A stretch of DNA of 64,000 nucleotides, taken from an uncultured Flavobacteriales bacterium. GTDB taxonomy: Bacteria; Bacteroidota; Bacteroidia; Flavobacteriales; JBLHRE01. A program made the position numbers and the translations under genes. The stretch covers positions 1 through 64,000 of the forward strand of contig CAKZPI010000021.1 in the NCBI GenBank assembly GCA_937139155.1. Direction: 5' to 3'. Shown here piece after piece: positions 52,388 through 61,208 of the stretch (position 1 is its first letter; every line of letters begins with the position of its first letter). The notes beneath the pieces are model-generated. The model was not told the DNA's origin. It did not search any database and saw only the letters and a list, made by a program, of their open reading frames with translations.

Positions 52388-52469
52388 TACCGAAGGTGGG
52401 AATCGAACCCACACTCCCGAAGGAACACGAGTTTGAGTCGTGCGCGTCTACCAATTCCGCCACTTCGGC
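52388..52469 (-). tRNA. tRNA-Leu (anticodon CAA)
   Basis: 82 nt on the minus strand. Acceptor strand GCCGAAG pairs with CTTCGGT; anticodon stem CACGA/TCGTG encloses loop CTCAAAC with anticodon CAA; long variable arm; T-arm GTGGGTTCGATTCCCAC. CCA is not encoded. The integrase of the element lies just beyond the 3' end, making this its probable attachment gene. Confidence 0.93.
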
Positions 52470-52572
52470 TAAGGGAGGGCAAAACTACAAATATTTTCTT
52501 TCCTCACTCAATCTTGAATTCAATTTCTTTTCCTCCATTTCAAGCCCCTAATTCAAGCCTTTTGTTTTCCAA

Positions 52573-53682
52573 ATGAATATTATTGTGAAAACTTTTTACA
52601 TGCAAAACCCTCCAAGCCCATTTTCCTGCACCCATACTCCGCAGATTCCTGAATTGTTAAATCAACTTCAAGTCAGCCTGGCCCTATCAACCTACCAAGC
52701 GGGTAAAATGATTTTCCTCTCCGCTCCAGATCAAGATTCATTGGTTCAGTTGCCCCGAAACTTCAACCAGCCCATGGGCATTGCCCTGAGCCATACTGGA
52801 AACAAGATGGCCTTGGCCTGTAGAGATGAGGTGATTGAGTTTAGGAATCATCCGAGCTTAGCTCAACATTATCCCAAATCCCCTAATAAATACGATGCCA
52901 TGTACATGCCTCGGGTTACCTACCATACGGGTCCGATGGATATACACGACCTCCATTGGGGGGCCGAGGATGAAATTTACGGAGTGAACACCCTTTTCTC
53001 TTGCCTTTTTAAACTATCAAGAGAGCATAATTACCAGCCCATTTGGTTGCCGAAGTTTGTGACCGAAATGAAGTCTGAAGATCGGTGCCATTTGAATGGG
53101 ATGGCCATGAAAGACGGGAAACCAGCATTTGTGACTGCCTTCAATCAAGGAAATTCCTATCGAAGTTGGAAGGAGGAACTCTTGGATGGGGGTGTTTTAA
53201 TGGACGTGGATTCAAAAGAAATCATTACCAAAGAATTGGGAATGCCCCATACCCCTAGAATTATTGGTGGAGAAGTTTTTCTTTTAGAATCGGCCAAAGG
53301 GGCTTTGACCAAAATTCATCTGGATTCAGGAAAAAAGGAAATTGTTTTTCAAACGGACGCCTTCCTTCGAGGGATGGATTTAATTGGGGATTACCTCTTT
53401 ATTTCTAAATCCAAACTGAGGAAAAACTCCTCCTCCTTTGGGAAGCTCCCTTTTGCAGAAAAAGCCACCGAGGCGGGGGTGTTGGTTGTACACCTACCTT
53501 CCGCAAGCCTTCAAGGGGAGATTAAATATTTGACCTCTGTTGATGAAATCTACGACCTGAAAATTTTCCCAAACCAATTACGTCCCAATATTTTATCTAC
53601 TTTAACCGAAGATTTTAAAGCAGGTCTGGCCCTTCCTGATTCAAGCTTTTGGGCCATTAAAAAACCTAACCAAAATGAGTAA
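52573..53682 (+). CDS. TIGR03032 family protein
   Basis: 369 residues from the first ATG, or 360 from ATG at 52600. Family words are clear: STYQAGKMIFLS, FNQPMGIALS, DIHDLHWG, HLNGMAMKDGKPAFVTAF. The fold is probably a beta-propeller; members are often near sugar-related or oxygenase genes, but the function is not established. No signal peptide. It overlaps the next gene by 8 bp. Confidence 0.82.
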   Translation: MNIIVKTFYMQNPPSPFSCTHTPQIPELLNQLQVSLALSTYQAGKMIFLSAPDQDSLVQLPRNFNQPMGIALSHTGNKMALACRDEVIEFRNHPSLAQHYPKSPNKYDAMYMPRVTYHTGPMDIHDLHWGAEDEIYGVNTLFSCLFKLSREHNYQPIWLPKFVTEMKSEDRCHLNGMAMKDGKPAFVTAFNQGNSYRSWKEELLDGGVLMDVDSKEIITKELGMPHTPRIIGGEVFLLESAKGALTKIHLDSGKKEIVFQTDAFLRGMDLIGDYLFISKSKLRKNSSSFGKLPFAEKATEAGVLVVHLPSASLQGEIKYLTSVDEIYDLKIFPNQLRPNILSTLTEDFKAGLALPDSSFWAIKKPNQNE

Positions 53683-55039
53683 ATCTAAACTATTTGTGAA
53701 GGAGCTTTCCCTTCAAAACATGCTTAGCCAACTGGAGCAAAACCCTAGTTCAGGTAAGGCGAGAAGAAGAATAATCCGTTCCATTCAAAGGATCCTAGAT
53801 GAGCTTCGGCAATTCTTGAGGATCGAAAAATGGAACCATTATGCAAAATGGGCCATGGCTGTGGCAGGAATTACCCTAGCCGCTGAGACCAGTGCACAGT
53901 CTTTTCAACCAAGGGTAGATCAACCCTTCGGCTTGACAAATCCATTCCCTTTTTATGTATACCAAGCCATTCCGGCAGATGTGGATGCGGACGGTGACTT
54001 GGACCTTGTAGTGCCAAGGGTGTTTGCAGATTCTTTGGTAATTATGACCAATGTTGGCACACCAACCCTTCCTCAGTTTGCTGGCTCTACAGTTGTAGAG
54101 TTGACCGTGGCACCTTCCATGGGCTTTGCTTTTACCGATCTAGGCGATATAGACGGGGATGGAGATTTAGACCTTGTGAACATTGGCTTCTATGGAGACA
54201 TTCAATTTGCGGAGAATAAAGGGTCTGCTTCCAACTTTCAAATGGATACCATGACTACGGGCTTTTTTGGCCTGAACAATATGCAAGATTTTCAAGCGGG
54301 GGGTTATTTTTATGCATCAACACCACAATTGGTGGATTTGGATGGAGACGGAGACTTGGATTTAATTGTGGGGGCTTATTCTTTTAATCAATCTACCTAT
54401 ACAGACACAAGCCATATTTTCTTTGCCGAAAATACAGGTAGCCCATCAAACCCTTCCTTTGGAAATTTGCAAACGGACCCCTTCGGTTTAATGGGAAGGC
54501 CCTTGGGTCTTTCGAATGATTATCCTTTGCCTTGTTTTGGTGACTTTGATTTAGATGGCGACCAAGACATGATTATGAATGCTTATTCGGCCGACACAGA
54601 TGTGTATTTTGAAAACAACGGATCTGCAACCAATCCGAACTTCAATCCTCAAATGGCCAGCAGCATAGGCATTACAACCTCCAATTATACCTTGTTCTCT
54701 TCTGGAGATATTGATTCGGATGGAGATTTAGATCTTTTTGGCATGGATTTATATTCGAGAACTATTTTCTTCCATGAAAATCAACTGATCAATATTGGGG
54801 TTGAGGAATCTCCAGAATTCAAGATTTACCCCAACCCAGTTAGCGAAACTCTGTTTATTGAAAACCTCAGGGGTGAGCTTGAAGAAATGGACATAATCAG
54901 CATGGACGGAAAAAGGCATGGTTTAAGCCTTGGAATGAACTCCAGCATCAACGTTGGACATTTACCCTCTGGCACCTACCTCTTAAGGTTGGTTTATTCA
55001 GATGGCACCACTCAGGAAAAAATCTGGATCAAAGAATAA
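53675..55039 (+). CDS. FG-GAP/VCBS repeat protein with T9SS type A domain
   Basis: 454 residues. Five Ca-binding D-x-D-x-D-G-D-x-D loops (VDADGDLDL, IDGDGDLDL, LDGDGDLDL, LDGDQDM, IDSDGDLDL) form an FG-GAP beta-propeller. The C-terminus is a Por type A sorting domain (YPNPVSETLFIENL, GTYLLRLVYSDG). The N-terminal region before the hydrophobic signal is unusually long (about 60 residues, Lys/Arg-rich), so the true start may be internal or this is an extended signal. Surface or secreted by T9SS. Confidence 0.8.
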   Translation: MSKSKLFVKELSLQNMLSQLEQNPSSGKARRRIIRSIQRILDELRQFLRIEKWNHYAKWAMAVAGITLAAETSAQSFQPRVDQPFGLTNPFPFYVYQAIPADVDADGDLDLVVPRVFADSLVIMTNVGTPTLPQFAGSTVVELTVAPSMGFAFTDLGDIDGDGDLDLVNIGFYGDIQFAENKGSASNFQMDTMTTGFFGLNNMQDFQAGGYFYASTPQLVDLDGDGDLDLIVGAYSFNQSTYTDTSHIFFAENTGSPSNPSFGNLQTDPFGLMGRPLGLSNDYPLPCFGDFDLDGDQDMIMNAYSADTDVYFENNGSATNPNFNPQMASSIGITTSNYTLFSSGDIDSDGDLDLFGMDLYSRTIFFHENQLINIGVEESPEFKIYPNPVSETLFIENLRGELEEMDIISMDGKRHGLSLGMNSSINVGHLPSGTYLLRLVYSDGTTQEKIWIKE

Positions 55040-55063
55040 ACCTGGGACCAATTCACATATTAC

Positions 55064-55094
55064 AAAAGGGCTTGCTTTTAGTAGGCCCTTTTTT
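55064..55094 (+). terminator. Terminator after FG-GAP gene
   Basis: AAAAGGGC (55064-55071) pairs with GCCCTTTT (55085-55092), 13-nt loop, T-rich tail. Confidence 0.8.
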
Positions 55095-55204
55095 CATGGA
55101 TTCTCACCTAGGTCATTATTTAGGTAAAAAAACTTTAATTTATTTGACAAAGTTTGGGAGGTCAATAAGATTAGAAGGTTGAATAGAGAATTTCAATACA
55201 TACC

Positions 55205-56275
55205 ATGGCTGAATTAATTCTTACCGTATTACCTGAATCTTGGGAGAAAGAAGAGGCAGACCATGCCAGCCCGGAGTTTTTATTGATTTCAAACCTAGAT
55301 CGAAATTTGGGCATCCTTTCTGAACGGATGCGGAAAATCCCGTTTTATTCAGCCTTCCTTTCAAACTCCATTCGACAAGAATTGATAGGGCTTGGTCGCT
55401 TCAAAGGGAGGGGGCTTCATTTTACCGAAACCTTTCTACAAGAAGAGGACCTAGACCAAACCATGATGGAGGAGATGGAGTTGTTCAATAGAGATTTCCA
55501 AGTGGCTAGGTCTTTAATCTCCCTTTCGGGGAAACTTAACTTGGATGACCTCATAGGCTTAAACAAATCATTAGGGGGAAAGGGATCCTTGATTCGTACT
55601 TCCGAAAAGTATTTAGGTGGAAAAAGTCGTGAGACGGCTGAGGTACTAGCTTCTAGTCCGGATCAAGTGAAGCCATTATTGGCTGGATTAGAGGTTTACC
55701 TTGAAAATCGCGGTCAGGTTCACCCCTTGATTCACCTCTCAGGCTTTGTGTATCAATACTTGAACATACTTCCCTTTGAATCCAAGAACATGATTAGCAT
55801 GGAATTGGCCGTTCAGGCCTTGATTCAGCAGGAGTATGGCAGAAACCTTCCTTTCCTTCCCATTGCTTTTGGATTCAATTTGGGCATGACTCCCTTCTTT
55901 GTGAATTTAAAAAAGGCCCAATCCAAGGAGGAGCTTTCGGATTGGAATCTATTTTTTTTAGAAACCCTAAATCAGGGCTTAGACCTTATTTTAAGTCAGA
56001 CCAAAACTTGGGAAAAACAGGCAGAAGCCGATCTGAAAATCATTGAGGAAATGGGCACTCTTGGCAAGGTTCCGAAGAAGCTTTTGCCCTTGGTGTACGA
56101 AAATCCACTTTTTTATTCGGCGGTAATGAGTTTGGAAGATAAGGTAGCCTCAAAACCAACCATGTATAGAGCAATTAGGAGCATGGAGAAAAAGGGAATC
56201 TTGGAGGAAATCACCAAAGTAGCCCGGAACAAAACCTATGTGTCTAGGCCCATTCTTAAACTTTTTGAACGGTGA
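55205..56275 (+). CDS. Fic-fold protein with degraded active-site motif
   Basis: 356 residues. The Fic frame is recognisable: a Fic_N-like start, an LRTGQ-type stretch (GKGSLIRTSEKYLGG), helices leading to HPLIHLSGFVYQYLNILPFE, and a C-terminal winged-helix (KPTMYRAIRSMEKKGILEE). At the catalytic loop the canonical HPFxxGNGR is replaced by LPFESKNMI, so the His and the GNGR Arg are gone and AMP transfer is unlikely. Perhaps a binding or regulatory descendant of a Fic protein. Confidence 0.7.
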   Translation: MAELILTVLPESWEKEEADHASPEFLLISNLDRNLGILSERMRKIPFYSAFLSNSIRQELIGLGRFKGRGLHFTETFLQEEDLDQTMMEEMELFNRDFQVARSLISLSGKLNLDDLIGLNKSLGGKGSLIRTSEKYLGGKSRETAEVLASSPDQVKPLLAGLEVYLENRGQVHPLIHLSGFVYQYLNILPFESKNMISMELAVQALIQQEYGRNLPFLPIAFGFNLGMTPFFVNLKKAQSKEELSDWNLFFLETLNQGLDLILSQTKTWEKQAEADLKIIEEMGTLGKVPKKLLPLVYENPLFYSAVMSLEDKVASKPTMYRAIRSMEKKGILEEITKVARNKTYVSRPILKLFER

Positions 56276-57060
56276 TTTAGGGTGACTAGTGACTGGATGT
56301 GCTGGAAATATTCAACTGGCCGTTAGTTGGGCGGGAATAGGGAATCGGGAATAGGGAATCGGCCCTAGACTCAGACTGGAGGGTCAGAGGAATCGACCTT
56401 ATTAGGAACTAGGGAATAGGAACTAGGTAATAGGAATCATGAGGCTGGCAGAAATTCTTCGCCTAAGCGTCTCAACAACTAAACGGCTCAACAATTTCCA
56501 TCAACCATAAACTCTCAACCATAAACTCTGAGTGACTAGTGACTGGGAATTTTGCTAGAAATATTCAGCTTTTTGTCAGAGAAAACCTCGTTATGATCCT
56601 TCCTGAAATTCTCCACTTCAAAAATCTATCAACGATAAAGGCACAACTATAAACCGGGTCCAAGGCTCAGATGAAAGTGGACTATGAATCGAGGTTAATC
56701 ATCGGTAACAGAGTCTTATGAATATAACGGAATTTGAGCGAAATTCCCATCCTTAAATACCTAGATTTCAACTATCAACTATCAACTATCAACTATCAAC
56801 TATCAACTCAAGAGTGACTATCAACTAGAAATTTGCTAGAGATAATAAGCTTTCCGTCAGTTGGGCGGGAATAGGGAATAGGGAATAGGGAATAGGGAAT
56901 CGGGAATCGGCCGTAGATTCAGACCGGAGGGTCAGGGGATTGGTACTAGAAATTTTGACTCTGCCTGAAATTAATCATCTAAACGACTCAACAATTCCAT
57001 CAACTATAAACGCCTCAACAGGAGTGGTGGTGATACTTTGGGAGGTCAGTTACATTCCGA
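56276..57060. repeat. Composite intergenic repeat, copies 2 and 3
   Basis: Gene-free tract of the same word family as 12720-13260: GTGACTAGTGACT, GGGAATAGGGAATCGG, GGAACTAGGTAATAGGAA, AACCATAAACTCTCAACC and CAACTATCAACTATCAAC. The sub-block 56903-57005 is repeated at 58801-58903 with one mismatch in 103 bp. Together with the tract at 58451-58922 it brackets the PIN toxin-antitoxin genes. Confidence 0.8.
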
Positions 57061-57089
57061 ATTCAATGTAATATCCCTAACTTGCGAAT

Positions 57090-58007
57090 GTGAACTATGA
57101 ACTAAAAATATCGGGTGCAATTGAAGGTAATGGCAAGATTGATCTTGTTAGATTGGGAACTATTGCTGAAGGGATAAGCAAGATAGCTGAAGGCGCTCTT
57201 CAAATTAGGTTGAAAGGGGTCAGTCTTTCAAAAGGACGTAAGAAAGCGTCCTTGAAAAAATCGCTGCGTATTACCTTAAGTGGTTTAAAAAAAGGCAGCA
57301 CGATTCTATGTTTAGAGTCTGAAAAATTCAAGGATACCCTTGATCATGTACAACTCGATATTTTTCGAAGTGAATCACAAGTTGATTTACAGAACGAGAC
57401 ACCAATTTCATTATTTGTTTCATCCTTTACTGAGATTTCAAAAAATAATGGAGCATCCGAATTACTTGATAAATCGCTATTAAGAGAACTTAAGAATTTC
57501 AGAAAGTCATTTATAGGAGAAAATGAGGTTTTTACCATTTCCAATAAAGGCTCGTTTGATAGGTTAGAGCTTAGAAAAAAGGACTTTGATAAAATTCAAA
57601 TCCTGGAAAAAGAAACCCCTGAACCTGAACCTATTATTTTGAATGGTATCGTAGAAGAATTAAAGTACAGCAAACTAAGGGTGAAAATTCTTACAAAAGA
57701 CGGAGTGATTAATGCTTTTTTGTCTGACGATATTACTGCTGATCACATTTCACCATTTTGGGGCAAGGAAATAACCATTACCGGTGTTAACCATTTCAAA
57801 TCTAACAAAACATCTGTTGTTGAAATTAAGCAGGTGCACCCCCCTGAAGATTCTGACAATTACTTTTCTCGCAAGTCAAAAAAGTCATTTTCTGTTGAAG
57901 ATCAACTCAAAGAACAGATAGACAGGAAATCGGGCAGAAAACTTTCTGAGATAGTCGGTAAATGGCCAGATGAAGATAGTTTTGAGGACCTCCTTAAAAT
58001 GCTATGA
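57090..58007 (+). CDS. Large putative antitoxin of the PIN pair
   Basis: 305 residues, no known domain recognised at the N-terminus; a beta-rich, possibly OB-like middle (ILNGIVEELKYSKLRVKILT, ITADHISPFWGKEITITG). The C-terminal words GRKLSEIVGKWPDEDSFEDLL look like the short tail with which AbrB-type antitoxins bind PIN toxins (GxWP-[DE]-[DE]-S). It overlaps the PIN gene by 4 bp. Much longer than usual antitoxins. Confidence 0.55.
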   Translation: MNYELKISGAIEGNGKIDLVRLGTIAEGISKIAEGALQIRLKGVSLSKGRKKASLKKSLRITLSGLKKGSTILCLESEKFKDTLDHVQLDIFRSESQVDLQNETPISLFVSSFTEISKNNGASELLDKSLLRELKNFRKSFIGENEVFTISNKGSFDRLELRKKDFDKIQILEKETPEPEPIILNGIVEELKYSKLRVKILTKDGVINAFLSDDITADHISPFWGKEITITGVNHFKSNKTSVVEIKQVHPPEDSDNYFSRKSKKSFSVEDQLKEQIDRKSGRKLSEIVGKWPDEDSFEDLLKML

Positions 58008-58450
58008 GAAGATTTTTATTCGATACAAATATTTGTCTTGCAATTGTTAGAGGTCATGAAAGTTATTATTCCATTAATCAGGAATTAGAACTTGATTCGG
58101 AAGACTGCATTAACATTATATCTGTTGTGACCAAAGCAGAACTCCTTTCCTTAGGTAAAAGACGTGGATGGGGCTCTCCTAAACTGACCAAATTAAACAG
58201 GTTATTGGATAGGCTTTATATTATTGACATCAATAGTTCTGATCAACAATTAATAAAAGCCTACAGCAAAATAGACGCTTTTAGTCAAGGAAACCTTATT
58301 GAACGTCCTCTCAAGGGGTCATCTAGAAATATGGGTAAAAATGATTTATGGATTGCTGCTACTGCATATGTAGCAAACGCAGAATTGATAACGATGGATG
58401 GAGACTTTGACCATCTGAATTCTGAATTTTTAACGGTCCATAAATATTAA
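58004..58450 (+). CDS. PIN-domain toxin (VapC-like)
   Basis: 148 residues with FLFDTNICLAIVRG (first Asp), the Glu in VVTKAELLSLG, NDLWIAATAYV (third Asp) and ITMDGDFDHL (fourth). Predicted ribonuclease neutralised by the upstream product. The pair sits alone between composite repeats. Confidence 0.82.
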   Translation: MRRFLFDTNICLAIVRGHESYYSINQELELDSEDCINIISVVTKAELLSLGKRRGWGSPKLTKLNRLLDRLYIIDINSSDQQLIKAYSKIDAFSQGNLIERPLKGSSRNMGKNDLWIAATAYVANAELITMDGDFDHLNSEFLTVHKY

Positions 58451-58922
58451 GTGCCTCAACAGGAGTGACTGGTGACTAGTGACTGGTGACTGGAAATTTG
58501 CTAGAAATGTTCAGCTTTTCGTCAGTTTGGTGGGAATAGGGAATGGGGAATCGGCGGTTTGATTCAGACCGGAGGGTCAGAGGAATTGACCTTATTAGGA
58601 ACTAGGTAATAGGAACTAGGTAATAGGAATCTTGAGGCTGGCAGAAATTCTTCGCCTAAGCATCTCAACCACTAAACGACTAAACGAATCAACAATTTCC
58701 ATCAACCATAAACTCTCAACCATAAACTCTGAGTGACTGGAAATTTGCTATAAATATTCAGCTTTCCGTCAGTTGGGCGGGAGTAGGGATTAGGGAATGG
58801 GGAATCGGCCGTAGATTCAGACCGGAGGGTCAGGGGATTGGTATTAGAAATTTTGACTCTGCCTGAAATTAATCATCTAAACGACTCAACAATTCCATCA
58901 ACTCTCAACCCTCAACTCTCAA
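58451..58922. repeat. Composite intergenic repeat, copy 4
   Basis: Two consecutive sub-copies (about 58451-58735 and 58736-58922) repeating the word order of 56276-57060, including the 103-bp block 58801-58903. No gene is seen. The tract runs directly into the stop region of the convergent peptidase gene. Confidence 0.8.
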
Positions 58923-60797
58923 CTATAAACTCTCCTCAGCTTCTCCCCAGGCCAGTACTTCATCAATGGTTTGCCTGGAAACCGCATGGTATCCCGGACG
59001 GGCTTTTTGGTAAATTTCCAGGGCCCATTCTTTTCGTTCCGACTCTACCATGGCTTTGTAAAGTGGCGTAAGGAATTTCCGCCTTCCTACCTTAATCAAA
59101 AACGCCTTAGTGGCTGAGTCAGCAGGAGCGTAGTTGGCAGGTATTGTATGCTTGAACCATGCGCATAGAATTTCGCTATTTCCTGATTTTGTAAACCCAA
59201 AGGCTTCATCCAATTCCTCAAGTTTAGCTTTTGAAATGCCTTCGGGAATCAAATGAATGAAATGCAACCATTCGTGGGTTGTGTAATTTTTTGTTTTCAA
59301 ATCTCCAGCTGGCTTGCCGTCTAACCATGCCTGAAAATCAGCCTTAACCTGGTTAAACCTTTTAGGACTTGGAACCGGAATATTCGAAGGAATTCCTGGC
59401 TTATAAATCCATTTCCGCATGTTAACATCCTGGGCCAACTTTAAGTCTCCTTCAAATAAATGCTTGTTCGCATACTCTACAAAGGCGTCGGTGGTCATGG
59501 TCTGAAAGGCATGGTTCGCAAAATAGGTACGCAAGAAATCATCAAACTTCTTCCTTCCCACGGCTTCTTCCATGGCTCTAAGCAAGAAATAACCTTTCTC
59601 ATAAGCTATATCCGTCATTCCATCGTCTGGGTTCCGGCCTTCCAAGTCCAGTTCCAGCTTTGTATCATTGCTGCTGGCCCCTAATTCTTCAATGGTATTC
59701 AGTAAATCCTGATACCCCAAAGCTTCCAGCATTTCAGCATACTCTTTCCCATAAACGGCCTCCATAATCCTTCTTTCAAAGTAAACCGTGAAGCCTTCGT
59801 TTAACCAAAAATCATCCCATGTGGCATTGGTTACTAGGTTTCCAGACCAAGAATGGGCCAGTTCATGGGCTACCAAAGCCGTTAAACTTCGGTCGCCTGC
59901 AATAATGGTTGGGGTGCAGAAGGTCAGCCTTGGGTTTTCCATTCCCCCAAAAGGGAAAGAAGGGGGCAAAACAATCAAATCATACCGGTCCCAAGAATAC
60001 CTTCCGTATAGTTCTTCGGCGGCTTTCAGCATTTCCTCCATTTCACCAAACTCATAAGCTGCCTCTTTCAATAGCCCAGGCTCTGCATAAACCCCTGTTC
60101 TAGGTCCTACAGACTCAAATTCAATATCTCCTACGGCAAGGGCCATTAAGTAGGCAGGAATGGCTTGTTTCATCTCAAAACGATAAACCCCATTGGCTGA
60201 TTTCTCAGTTGGATTCTTGGCGCTCATCACGGCCATCATCCCCTTCGGAACCTGTACATTGGCCTCGTAGGTAAAGCGAATACCCGGAGAATCTTGACAA
60301 GGAATCCAGGTTCTTGCTAAAATGGCTTGAGATTGGGTAAACAAGAAGGGGTATTTTCCGCCTGCGGTTTGACTGGGTTCAGCCCAAAACAAGGCCTTTG
60401 CATCCGGTGCCGAACGGTATTGAATGGCGATTTCTTTCGATTCTTCCTCCAAGGGAATCTCTAAGCCCTTGCCCATGAACTCCTTTTCTTTGCCTAGGGT
60501 GTACAAGGTTTCCTTTCCGTCAACCCAAACTTTTTCAATCTCCAACCCATCCACGTCCAAGCGAATTTTATCCGCTTCAGGTGATTTTTGAATTTCATAT
60601 CGTGCAATTCCCGAAATTTCTTCCTGTTTGAAATCAACCTTAACGTCTAGGTTTAAGTGACTTGTAACCGCCTCGTTGGGCAGTGCAAAAGAATGGGGGT
60701 CATTGGGGTAGGTCTTCATGGTTTGAGTATCTTTCTTTTCAGGTTGACAAGCCATGAAAAAAAGGCTTAAAATGAGAAGGATGTTTAAAGCGCGCAT
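58923..60797 (-). CDS. M1 family aminopeptidase, LTA4 hydrolase-like lipoprotein
   Basis: 624 residues from the ATG at 60797; an upstream start at 60842 lacks a proper signal. Signal peptide with lipobox FFMAC. The M1 exopeptidase motif GGMENPRL lies near residue 280, the zinc site HELAHSW with the downstream Glu in WLNEGFTVYFER. The C-terminal helical domain is of leukotriene-A4-hydrolase type. Periplasmic or outer-membrane-anchored aminopeptidase by family. Confidence 0.9.
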   Translation of the reverse strand: MRALNILLILSLFFMACQPEKKDTQTMKTYPNDPHSFALPNEAVTSHLNLDVKVDFKQEEISGIARYEIQKSPEADKIRLDVDGLEIEKVWVDGKETLYTLGKEKEFMGKGLEIPLEEESKEIAIQYRSAPDAKALFWAEPSQTAGGKYPFLFTQSQAILARTWIPCQDSPGIRFTYEANVQVPKGMMAVMSAKNPTEKSANGVYRFEMKQAIPAYLMALAVGDIEFESVGPRTGVYAEPGLLKEAAYEFGEMEEMLKAAEELYGRYSWDRYDLIVLPPSFPFGGMENPRLTFCTPTIIAGDRSLTALVAHELAHSWSGNLVTNATWDDFWLNEGFTVYFERRIMEAVYGKEYAEMLEALGYQDLLNTIEELGASSNDTKLELDLEGRNPDDGMTDIAYEKGYFLLRAMEEAVGRKKFDDFLRTYFANHAFQTMTTDAFVEYANKHLFEGDLKLAQDVNMRKWIYKPGIPSNIPVPSPKRFNQVKADFQAWLDGKPAGDLKTKNYTTHEWLHFIHLIPEGISKAKLEELDEAFGFTKSGNSEILCAWFKHTIPANYAPADSATKAFLIKVGRRKFLTPLYKAMVESERKEWALEIYQKARPGYHAVSRQTIDEVLAWGEAEESL

Positions 60798-60854
60798 GAG
60801 TTTTGAATTTATTTCGAAGTAAAAATCAATAGATTTGTTCACCTACCAAAAAGA

Positions 60855-61208
60855 ATGAGCATGAAATTTATCGTAAAGCTATTAATGACCGCCTTAGCTG
60901 TTTTGATTAGCGCCTATTTATTACCTGGTGTTGAGGTAGAAAGTTTCTTTTCAGCCCTTTTAGTAGCTGCCTTTCTGGCTTTGTTGAACACCTTACTTCG
61001 CCCCGTTTTAGTCATCCTTACCATTCCCATTACTTTTTTAACCCTCGGCCTGTTTTTATTGGTCATCAATGCGGTAATTGTAATGATGGTTGACGGAGTG
61101 GTGGATGGTTTCATGGTTCGAAATTTGGGCTGGGCCATCCTTTTCTCTCTCATCCTTTCGCTTGTGGTTTCTATTTTCGAACAGTTTAACCGCAAAATGG
61201 AAGAATGA
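60855..61208 (+). CDS. Phage holin family (Phage_holin_4_2/YvlD) membrane protein
   Basis: 117 residues with four membrane segments; typical words LLPGVEVESFFSALLVAAFLALLN, LRPVLVILTIPITFLTLGLF and DGFMVRNLGWAILFSL. Despite the family name this is a widespread chromosomal protein, unrelated to the provirus. Overlaps the next gene by 4 bp. Confidence 0.88.
   Translation: MSMKFIVKLLMTALAVLISAYLLPGVEVESFFSALLVAAFLALLNTLLRPVLVILTIPITFLTLGLFLLVINAVIVMMVDGVVDGFMVRNLGWAILFSLILSLVVSIFEQFNRKMEE

Noticed and set aside
52388..52414. Integrase start at 52414
   Set aside because: Would place the first codons inside the tRNA-Leu gene; the first plausible Met is at 52279.
60855..61208. Part of a prophage because of the holin family name
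   Set aside because: This family is a widespread chromosomal membrane protein and is far from the element and next to housekeeping genes.
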